Shown here in pieces: positions 54,445 through 64,000 of a stretch of 64,000 nt of DNA. Within the stretch, counting starts at the first letter, position 1. Each line of letters begins with the position of its first letter. The notes under the pieces were generated by a model, which saw nothing but the letters and a program-made list of their open reading frames with translations, was not told the DNA's origin and did no database searches. The position numbers were made by a program, and so were the translations under genes. Location of the stretch: NCBI GenBank assembly GCA_016124895.1, contig WGMU01000033.1, forward strand, positions 1 through 64,000, read 5' to 3'. The DNA comes from a bacterium. Its GTDB lineage: Bacteria; Planctomycetota; Planctomycetia; Planctomycetales; Planctomycetaceae.

Positions 54445-55487
54445 TGAGTAATCCCTCGAGTGATGTTCATGAACGCGTCTTCGAGACTGTGCGTCTTGCT
54501 GTGGAACTCGACAACTCCGAAGCCGGACGCCAGTAGTCTCTGCAGCAGGTCGAGTTGTGCTTTATCGTCGCCTTCGAGTTCAAACGTCGCCCGGCCGACG
54601 GCCATCTGCACGTGACCCACGAACGGTTGTTCGAGCAACCACTTTTCCAGGCGGTCGGTTGCTGAGGCATCGTCGCTGCCGCGTGCCAGTCTCAACAGCA
54701 GCGATCGCGAGGATTGACGACCGACTGCCCGGCGCTGCTGATGCTGAATCTCTTCGATGGTTCCGTGTGCCAGGATTCGGCCCGCTTCGATAATCGCCGC
54801 CGAGTCGCAGATCTCGCTCAGTTCGGTGAGGATGTGCGAGCTGATCAGGACTGTCTTGTTCATCTCGGTCGCCAGCAGCCGGATGAGTTCGCGCAGTTCG
54901 ACGCGGGCGCGTGGATCGAGCCCAGCCGCAGGCTCGTCGAGCACCATGACCTGCGGATCGTGAATCAGACAGCGGCCCAGCCCCAGCCGCTGAGACATGC
55001 CTTTTGACAAGGTTTTGATGGGCTTCTCTGCAAGCTTCCGCAGTTCGGTGAAAACGAGGACGTGCTCGATGGCATCACGCCGCCGCGCACCACGCAACCC
55101 ATAGGCTCGTGCGTAAAAGTCGAGGAACTCGACGACGTTCATATCGCCATAGCGGCCAAAGCTGTCAGGCATGAAGCCGAGGTACTTCCGCACGCGATCG
55201 GGATAGTCGACGACGGAATCTCCGCAGATAAACGCGTCGCCGGCCGTCGGGACGTCCAGCGTCGCGAGGATCCGCATTGACGTCGTTTTGCCGGCACCGT
55301 TCGGGCCGATAAAGCCCATCACCTGGCCGGCGTACGCTTTGAATGAGACGTCGTCGACAGCCTTCAACCGGCCGAAGAAGCGGTGCAGATGCCGCAGTTC
55401 CAGCGCGGGTGTCCCGCGAGCCGGAACGGGATCCGGGTTGACTGTTTCCTGGACATCTGCCTCAGAAGGCTGCTCCAGATCATTCAT
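54441..55487 (-). CDS. ABC transporter ATP-binding protein
   Basis: A 348-residue ATPase. Walker A is FIGPNGAGKTTSMRI near residue 55, the signature is LSKGMSQRLGLGRCLIHDPQ and Walker B is VMVLDEPAAGLDP; the switch His is in LISSHILTELSEI. The first 25 residues are a variable extension. After residue 240 there is the C-terminal extension found in drug/lipid exporters (RAVGRQSSRSLLLRLARG). It overlaps the downstream permease gene by four bases. Thirteen bases separate its start from the stop-side of the response-regulator gene upstream (55500), so all three could be cotranscribed. Confidence 0.92.
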   Translation of the reverse strand: MNDLEQPSEADVQETVNPDPVPARGTPALELRHLHRFFGRLKAVDDVSFKAYAGQVMGFIGPNGAGKTTSMRILATLDVPTAGDAFICGDSVVDYPDRVRKYLGFMPDSFGRYGDMNVVEFLDFYARAYGLRGARRRDAIEHVLVFTELRKLAEKPIKTLSKGMSQRLGLGRCLIHDPQVMVLDEPAAGLDPRARVELRELIRLLATEMNKTVLISSHILTELSEICDSAAIIEAGRILAHGTIEEIQHQQRRAVGRQSSRSLLLRLARGSDDASATDRLEKWLLEQPFVGHVQMAVGRATFELEGDDKAQLDLLQRLLASGFGVVEFHSKTHSLEDAFMNITRGITQ

Positions 55488-55499
55488 GACAGCAGCCCT

Positions 55500-56501
55500 T
55501 TAACCGGTCGGGTCCTCAAGCAGCCCATCGTCAGCGATAATCTCGCCTTCGACCGCTTCGTCCCCGGCCGAACAGAACGTTGTTTCGGGCAGCCCGCCGA
55601 TTGCCGTCTCATCGAGAGACTCGGCCTTCTTGAGCAGCGTCACGCAGTTGCCCTTGTCGTTGTACATGGTCTCGTCCATAAACGAGCGCATCAGCAGCAT
55701 GCCGCGTCCACTGGGACGTTCGAGATAATCGGGATCGGTTGGATCCGGAATGTCCGAGGGGTCGAAACCAGGGCCTTCGTCGCGCACTACGAACTTCGCT
55801 TCTTCCGGAGTCAGCCGCATTTCGACGTGCAGCCGACGACTGGCGTACGGCTCGGCCCCCATGCGAGCCTTCGCCAGATTCTCGTATTCCGAGTTGCCCT
55901 GTTCGCGAAGTTCCGAACTGACTTCCAGATTGCCGTGATAGAGCGCGTTGAGCAGCGCTTCCTCGATCGCGATGCCGATTCGCAGCCGGTCGTTTTCCCC
56001 GAACGTTCGCATGTTCCGCATCAGCTCGCGAATCTGCTGCACGAGCGCGTGAACGAGCGTCGTATCGTTCGGCAGGATGTATTCAGTTTCGGTGCGGACG
56101 ACACGGTTCATCAGCCGCGTCTGACCGCGTTCGGCTGATGCGGCATCCAGAATCTGCTGGACGGTTGAAATCAGATCTTCGCCAAGCCGCCGTTTTGTGA
56201 CGTAACTCGCTGCCCCGCGGCGCAGCGCTTCGACCGCCAGTTCCTCGCTGCCCTGAGCCGTCATCAGGAGGACGGGAATCAGCGGATAGTCGGCCTTAAT
56301 CGCTTCGACGAGTTCCAGACCGTTCATCTCCGGCATGTGCAGGTCAGTGAGCACCGCGTCCGGAATGTGCAGCTCGATCTTTTCGAGGGCGTCCTGGCCG
56401 TTTTCCGCATAAACGAGATCGTACTCGCCGGTCTTCTGCAGCAGGCCGCCGACCAGTCGCCGGTCAACCTGAGAATCGTCAACAACGAGGACGGTTTGCA
56501 T
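55500..56501 (-). CDS. response regulator fused to a serine/threonine-kinase-like ATPase domain
   Basis: A 333-residue two-domain protein. Residues 1-120 are a receiver (VLVVDDSQVDRRLVGGLL; phosphoacceptor Asp in AVLTDLHMPEMNG; Lys in SYVTKRRLG). Residues about 145-280 are a HATPase of the RsbW/anti-sigma kinase type, with the N box IAIEEALLNALYHGNLE and the G-type motifs VRDEGPGFDPSDIPD and GRGMLLMRSFMD. The tail of 45 residues is acidic. Such proteins usually regulate an anti-anti-sigma partner by phosphorylation, so the domain pair suggests partner switching controlled by phosphorelay. It lies 73 bases downstream of a hybrid histidine kinase with an HPt domain, its likely phosphodonor. Confidence 0.88.
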   Translation of the reverse strand: MQTVLVVDDSQVDRRLVGGLLQKTGEYDLVYAENGQDALEKIELHIPDAVLTDLHMPEMNGLELVEAIKADYPLIPVLLMTAQGSEELAVEALRRGAASYVTKRRLGEDLISTVQQILDAASAERGQTRLMNRVVRTETEYILPNDTTLVHALVQQIRELMRNMRTFGENDRLRIGIAIEEALLNALYHGNLEVSSELREQGNSEYENLAKARMGAEPYASRRLHVEMRLTPEEAKFVVRDEGPGFDPSDIPDPTDPDYLERPSGRGMLLMRSFMDETMYNDKGNCVTLLKKAESLDETAIGGLPETTFCSAGDEAVEGEIIADDGLLEDPTG

Positions 56502-56574
56502 GAGAATGCCCTGACCTTTCAGACGCAGTCAGCCGGTTCACGATGATGGCAGATTACAGGAAACGCGTGGGAAC

Positions 56575-59772
<3,198 letters not shown>

Positions 59773-59874
59773 CGGAGGGTCTCCCGTCGTCGCAGTCAGT
59801 CAGCAGAGTTGTGACTCAATTCGTGTTGAATGGAGTATCCGCTGCCGGACGAGGGATTGAAACTGTCAATGCTC

Positions 59875-61740
59875 TTACGTCACTGCCCAGAAGTCTTCGA
59901 TGTTCAGCTTCGGCCGATGGTGCCGCGCAAGGCGACTTTGCCAGGCAAGCAGTTCCGGCGGAGCGTCGCCAGTCGCCGCCATCTCGACCTGCAGCGTTCC
60001 GGCAAACCCTCCCCAGCCGGAAGCTTCTGGTTGATCAGCAAACTGAGCGAGGCGCCGCCGCAGATTCAGCGTTTCGCCGACGTACAGCGGGCTCGTCTGG
60101 TTCTCGCGCACAAGATACATGCCTGACGACTCAGGGACTTCGTCGAGCTTCAGCCGACCGACTTCAACAGGGGCGGAAACCGGCAGCTTCTCCGGCGCCA
60201 GTGACGCTCCGCGAGAACGTGCAAACCGGGCTTCCTTCCGCAGCTTGAGCGCCGCCCAGCGATACTCAAGCGACGACCGACCTGGTGCAAACGATGCCGC
60301 GACCTGATCGAACTCGGCGGCGAGTATCGGGTCACAGAGAATCGCGTCGAATCCGCCGACACCACGATCCATCATCTGCCGGTAAGCGATCTCGCTGGCA
60401 AAGAGGTACTCGTCACAGTCCTCCCAGGTCATCGTGGTCACTCGCGACGCGGGAAACTGCGTGAGCTTCCCGGCCTTGCGGATCCGAAACAGCAGGCTGT
60501 TCCAGATGCGGGCATCGCCGACGAGCCCCAGTCGCGAGCACGCGTCGGTAAACCTCGCGTTGAGTTCCGGGTCAGCAACCAGCCGATCGGCTGAATAGCC
60601 GTCGTAAGTCAGCCGAAACGCCTCGACGATCCCGTGCAGCGTGAGGTTTCGCTGAGCGTCCTCAAACAGCGCTTCACGAATGACCGGATCGCCGCTGATC
60701 GACGAGGCCGGCTTCTTCGCGTGCGGATTCACTGACTTCTTCAACGCAACCGCCGGCGCCCGCTTTCCGTCAACGAGCCGCTTGCCCTGCGATGTCTTCG
60801 GCGCACTGACCAGCGGCTCGGCAGCACCGTCGAGCCGGTCGCCGGCGCGAATCGAATCGAGCCGCGCGCGGCCGTGTTTGATGTACTCTTCCGACAGATC
60901 AAAGCCGATGAATTTCCTCCCGAGCTTCTTGGCAACGGCGAGCGTCGTCGCGCTGCCGGAGAACGGGTCGAGTACAACCTCGTTTTCTTCCGAGCAGAAT
61001 CGAATGATCCGGCCGAGCAGTTGTTCGGGCATCTGGCAGCCGTGAAACCCGGCTCTCTCTTTGAAGGTGCCGGCGACGCGCGGGAAATACCAAGTATCTT
61101 CTCCTTCGCTGAAGCAGTGTTCGATATCCTGCGGACGCAGCGTCCAAGTCGCGTCGTCGTCGCTCGGTCCGTGATCAACCGCCGCGATCAGATCTTCGGC
61201 TTCGATCGAAAACTGCCCGCTCGCTTCGACTGGTCGCAGGATCCAGGTGTCGTCCGGCAGCCGGCCTTTCGGGTTCGCCCGCTTGTCGCCGTAAACGAGT
61301 TGCCGCGCCGACGGAATCCGGTTCTCCATCGCCTCGTGACGAAACGTGAACAGCTCGGGATTCTTCACGAAGTGGAACAGGTGCGCGTGGGAGCGGCTGA
61401 ACTTGTACGCGCAGTTGACTCCGAACGTGTAGTACCAGATGACCCAGCTCCGGCAGGTGAAACCCACCTGCCGGCTGATCAGCTTCAGTTCCGCCGCGTA
61501 CTCATCACCAATCGCCAGCCAGAACGTACCGTCGTCCTTGAGAACGCGATGCACGGCTGTGATCCAGTCCCGCGACCAGTCGAGATACTGCTGCGCTTCC
61601 TTGCGGTCGTCGTACACGTCGTACTCGTACCCGATATTGAACGGCGGATCGGCAAATGCCAGATCGACGCAGCCTGCCGGCAGCGCGTTCATTCGATTGA
61701 CACAGTCACCATGCTGAATCGTGTTGAGCAGATCGTCCAC
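59875..61740 (-). CDS. DNA methyltransferase fused to a C-terminal GIY-YIG domain
   Basis: A 621-residue fusion. Residues about 1-270 are an amino-DNA methyltransferase: the catalytic motif is LAFADPPFNIGYEYD near residue 30 and the SAM-binding part VLDPFSGSATTLAVAKKLG, then FIGFDLSEEYIKHG near residue 265. The order (DPPF first) is that of the beta class. The middle (about 290-500) contains a helical region with no clear family. Residues about 540-615 form a GIY-YIG domain (SGMYLVRENQTSPLYVGETL, NLRRRLAQF). A methylase with its own nuclease-like domain could be a single-chain restriction-modification or nicking protein, or use the domain only for binding. No separate restriction gene is adjacent. 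Confidence 0.8.
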   Translation of the reverse strand: MDDLLNTIQHGDCVNRMNALPAGCVDLAFADPPFNIGYEYDVYDDRKEAQQYLDWSRDWITAVHRVLKDDGTFWLAIGDEYAAELKLISRQVGFTCRSWVIWYYTFGVNCAYKFSRSHAHLFHFVKNPELFTFRHEAMENRIPSARQLVYGDKRANPKGRLPDDTWILRPVEASGQFSIEAEDLIAAVDHGPSDDDATWTLRPQDIEHCFSEGEDTWYFPRVAGTFKERAGFHGCQMPEQLLGRIIRFCSEENEVVLDPFSGSATTLAVAKKLGRKFIGFDLSEEYIKHGRARLDSIRAGDRLDGAAEPLVSAPKTSQGKRLVDGKRAPAVALKKSVNPHAKKPASSISGDPVIREALFEDAQRNLTLHGIVEAFRLTYDGYSADRLVADPELNARFTDACSRLGLVGDARIWNSLLFRIRKAGKLTQFPASRVTTMTWEDCDEYLFASEIAYRQMMDRGVGGFDAILCDPILAAEFDQVAASFAPGRSSLEYRWAALKLRKEARFARSRGASLAPEKLPVSAPVEVGRLKLDEVPESSGMYLVRENQTSPLYVGETLNLRRRLAQFADQPEASGWGGFAGTLQVEMAATGDAPPELLAWQSRLARHHRPKLNIEDFWAVT

Positions 61741-61912
61741 GACAGGGGACTCCGTTCACGGGGCAAAAGCTGCTCCATCAGCCGCGGCAATATCCAGCAG
61801 GCTTCGAGCAGGAGCATCGTACCGGTCGGACCGAAAGTGCGCAAGGATTCGCCGGATCCCTGTGCGTGGGTGGCTGTGGTCAAGCCAGAAAGCATGGCTG
61901 GAGGTACTCACA

Positions 61913-62004
61913 GGTGCCGGGGTTGGAGCGAGGCACGAGCGAAACCCCGGCAGGTACAATCCGGGGCTTCCTTCGCAGGCTGCTCTGTCCAGCCCCGGCC
62001 ACCC
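61913..62004. repeat. palindromic interspersed element, copy B (92 bp, inverted relative to A)
   Basis: The reverse complement aligns with 39242-39332: shared left end GGGTGGCCGGGGCTGGAC, shared core GGAAGCCCCGG then TGCCGGGGTTTCGCTCG with small differences, and a slightly degraded right end (CCAACCCCGGCACC). It lies between the methyltransferase start and a short membrane ORF, again in intergenic DNA. Confidence 0.75.
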
Positions 62005-62026
62005 AACCGCTCCTCTTCGGCAGTGG

Positions 62027-62155
62027 CTAGCGATTCTGTTGCTCGTAGAACTGCCGGGCATCCGCTTCAAGCAGCTCTATGTTGCTGAGCATCCGCCAGG
62101 CCATGAATGTCATTGCGAGAGCGACAAGTAAGACTCGCCAGAACCGAATCCTCAT
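62027..62155 (-). CDS. 42-aa single-pass membrane peptide
   Basis: An ORF of 42 codons from ATG 62153-62155 to TAG 62027-62029. It begins MRIRFWRVLLVALAMTFMAW, a positively charged start plus one hydrophobic helix, and ends with a charged tail (ELLEADARQFYEQQNR). It lies 79 bases after the DUF1501 gene on the same strand. The topology looks plausible for a real small membrane protein, but there is no homology I can cite and the start lacks a clear ribosome-binding site beyond a G-rich run. Confidence 0.45.
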   Translation of the reverse strand: MRIRFWRVLLVALAMTFMAWRMLSNIELLEADARQFYEQQNR

Positions 62156-62234
62156 TTGGCCCCCCCATCAGTAGTTCGTCGACGCTCCCGGAATATCATC
62201 CTGAAAAAGACTATGTTCGGCTCACTGCGTGACC

Positions 62235-63550
62235 TCAGCCAACCAGCTCACCAATCGGTCGCGCGTCTTCAGGCAGGAGCATTACCGGGAGTTCGACCTG
62301 GTTGCGGATCATCAGATGCGGGTCGATGCCCAGGTTGTGGTAGATCGTCGCCAGGATGTCGCGGAAGTGGACCGGGCGGTCTTCGGCGTAGGCTCCTGTC
62401 TTATCGGTCGAGCCGATGACCTGGCCGACCTTCATGCCACCGCCTGCCAGCCAGACGCAGTTGACCGGAGCCCAGTGGTCGCGGCCGGCGTCCTTGTTGA
62501 TCTTTGGCGTCCGGCCGAATTCGTCGCAGACGACGACGGTGACGTCATCGCCGAGCCCGCGCTCATAGATGTCAGCAATCAGCGCTGAGATGCCCTGATC
62601 GAACGTCGGCAGGTGCTTCTTCAGATGGGCGAAGTTGTTGCCATGCGTGTCCCAGAAACCGTACGCGACGGTGACGACACGGACGCCGGCTTCGACCAGG
62701 CGGCGAGCCATCAGCAGTTGCTCGTTCCACAGCGGAGCCCCGTCGCCCAGGTGCGTCGACGAACCTTTGCCGTAACGTTCGCGCGTGGCGTCGCTTTCCT
62801 TCGAGACGTCGAGAGCGTCGACCAGTTCGGACGAGGTCAGCACGCTGAAAGCGCGATCGTAAATCTCGTCCATGCCCAGCAGGTTCGCATCGTCGGCGTG
62901 ACGGCGGAGCGAGTCGAAACGCCGCAGCAGGTCGCGACGGCTCTGAAAATGATCCCGCTCGACAAACCGCAGCTTCATACTGGCCAGGTCTTCGCCATCG
63001 GCCTTCACCTGGTTGTATTTCGGCCCGAGATATCCGGCGTCGGCGCTGTTGTACGGCCGGTGCTTCATCGTTGGAAACAGATCGACGAACGGCGGCGTTA
63101 CGGGATTGGTCGGACCGAGCACCTGCGAGACAACCGAGCCGAAGTTTGGAATCCCGTCACGCTGAACCGTGCTCATCGGCTGGCCGGTCAGGCAGTGAAA
63201 GCTCGAATGCTCGTCCCGCAGACCGACGATCGATCGCACGACAGCGCAGCGGTCGGCGACTTCTGCGAACTTCGGCATCAGTTCGCCGACCAGCAGGCCG
63301 GGAACGTTCGTCGGGATCGGAACGAATTCGCCGCGGATCTCTTTCGGCGCGTCCGGCTTCAAATCCACCGTGTCCTGATGCGAAATGCCTCCGGACAGGT
63401 AGACCATGATCACGGACTTGTTCGAGCGACTGCCTGCTGCCTGTTCGGCTCGCAGGACGTCCGTCAGCGAGAGGCCGCCGACTGCCAGGCTGCCGGGCTG
63501 CCGGCCTGCAGGAACGATCGTCGCGAAATGCCGTCGCAGAAACGTTTCAT
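62235..63550 (-). pseudogene. DUF1501 protein gene, frameshifted in its Tat signal by an 8-bp tandem duplication
   Basis: DUF1501 proteins are exported, sulfatase-like proteins abundant in planctomycetes. The ATG at 63550 starts MKRFCDGISRRSFLQAGS, a twin-arginine signal, but this frame stops at 63464 after 28 residues. The main frame, without the signal, runs from about 63470 to 62235 and contains VIMVYLSGGISHQDTVDLKP, LRDEHSSFHCLTGQP, VVCDEFGRTPKINKDAGRDH and WAPVNCVWLAGGGMKVG. GGCTGCCG occurs twice in tandem at 63488-63503 (plus strand). Deleting one unit joins the frames as FLQAGSLAVGGLSLTDVLRA, the normal family sequence. As written, only a leaderless 392-residue protein could start at ATG 63413. 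It may be a real mutation, a reversible switch or an assembly error. Confidence 0.82.
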
Positions 63551-63865
63551 CGTCGAATCCGGATACCGGTGAGCGGAAAGCTGGCGATTAGAACGATCCG
63601 CCGGGGGCAGGAGGGCCGAGCAGAGACGGATCGAAGGCGGGTCATCGTACGCGTGATGGGGGCACGGATTCCAGATTCAACCCGATCGGTGGGCATTGTC
63701 GGCGGCAGTCGACACGGTCAAACCGTCATTCGCTGAACTGGACAGTGTCACTTTCGGTTGCCGTACAAGCACGAAGCGCAAGCGAGTGAGTCAGTTACGT
63801 CAAACACACTCGCTTGCGCTTCGTGCTTGTTTCCTCGCACATTTCGCCAAAGCGGCGCTGTCAGA
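63551..63865. other. intergenic region upstream of the DUF1501 gene
   Basis: A 315-base stretch between the DUF1501 start and the end of the MoaD/ThiS-like gene, both on the minus strand. Besides the long perfect inverted repeat listed separately it holds no supported gene. The DUF1501 promoter should lie at about 63551-63760. Confidence 0.45.
63765..63830. repeat. 24-bp perfect inverted repeat, possible terminator or repeat family
   Basis: The arm at 63765-63788 (starting ACAAGCACGAAGCGCAAG) is perfectly complementary to 63807-63830 (ending TGCGCTTCGTGCTTGT), with an 18-base loop. On the plus strand a short T-rich stretch (TTTCCT) follows. It stands 36 bases beyond the stop of the MoaD/ThiS-like gene. 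A 24-bp perfect stem is far longer than a normal terminator, so it may belong to a dispersed palindrome family. Confidence 0.65.
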
Positions 63866-64000
63866 TTAACCACCGGAAATCGGCGAGAGCAGCGTAACGG
63901 TTGTGCCGTCTGCAAGCGGTTCCACTGAATCCACCCGGACCTGTTCATCCGCGACAAAGATCAGCAGCGTCGGCTGCGGCGCGTCACCCGTTGTCAGCAC
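63866..64000 (-). CDS. MoaD/ThiS-family sulfur carrier, C-terminal part only
   Basis: Only the last 44 residues lie in the window; the 5' end is beyond 64000. The frame reads PTLLIFVADEQVRVDSVEPL then ADGTTVTLLSPISGG and stops with TAA at 63866-63868. A beta-grasp ending of the form LxDGxxVxLLxPISGG with a terminal Gly-Gly is the hallmark of MoaD and ThiS, in which the last Gly is adenylated and thiolated. Without the N-terminal half I cannot separate MoaD (molybdopterin) from ThiS (thiazole) or other carriers; PISGG favours MoaD. Confidence 0.7.
   Translation of the reverse strand: MLTTGDAPQPTLLIFVADEQVRVDSVEPLADGTTVTLLSPISGG

Overview
The window looks like a chromosomal segment of a planctomycete (Planctomycetota, Planctomycetaceae-like). 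This is inferred from the gene content: a DUF1501 protein with a Tat leader, two formylglycine-type sulfatases, an excisionase-like DUF1580 protein, a six-BON-domain protein beside an HtrA protease, an ECF sigma/zinc anti-sigma pair and a YhaN/YhaO-type ATPase/phosphoesterase pair. Many starts lack a strong Shine-Dalgarno sequence. No rRNA genes or CRISPR arrays were seen. There is one complete tRNA (Pro, anticodon TGG).

Layout. 0-8.3 kb: end of ilvN/ilvH, then recO, a TPR lipoprotein and an LptE-like lipoprotein (+ strand); a GNAT/FmdB pair; an ECF sigma/anti-sigma pair; and an AroF-type DAHP synthase. In front of aroF is what reads as a complete translation-controlled attenuator: a 38-codon leader peptide with an aromatic run WWFYFYGF, followed by mutually exclusive antiterminator and terminator helices. 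8.4-21 kb: ClC channel, BON protein, HtrA, response regulator, a secreted HExxH protein, YhaN and a YhaO homologue that has lost its metal-binding motifs.

22.0-37.3 kb is accessory DNA inserted in tRNA-Pro. A 44-bp perfect direct repeat of the tRNA 3' half (22059-22102 and 35513-35556) flanks a 13.5-kb island. It holds a tyrosine integrase, two small HTH proteins, an unexplained structured-looking non-coding stretch, and an eight-cistron operon on the minus strand: hsdR, a PD-(D/E)XK-like protein, hsdM, hsdS, a DUF3800 protein, a duplicated hsdS tail, a HipA-like kinase and a DUF3037 protein. Nearly every junction in it overlaps by a few bases. A second, eroded element (35.5-37.3 kb) carries a serine hydrolase and the tail of another integrase. 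It ends at a 16-bp tRNA remnant followed by what looks like the original tRNA-Pro terminator, now 15 kb from its tRNA.

37.7-64 kb is core-like: a sulfatase, a TctC-TctB fusion with TctA, an HtrA-like protein with a degraded serine motif, an SDR, a second sulfatase, an HDOD-GGDEF protein, a hemolysin-III protein, a TPR/HExxH protein, an ABC-2 exporter, two signalling proteins, a DNA methyltransferase fused to a GIY-YIG domain, a DUF1501 gene broken by an 8-bp tandem duplication, and the C-terminus of a MoaD/ThiS-like carrier. Two copies of a roughly 90-bp palindromic intergenic element lie 22.6 kb apart.
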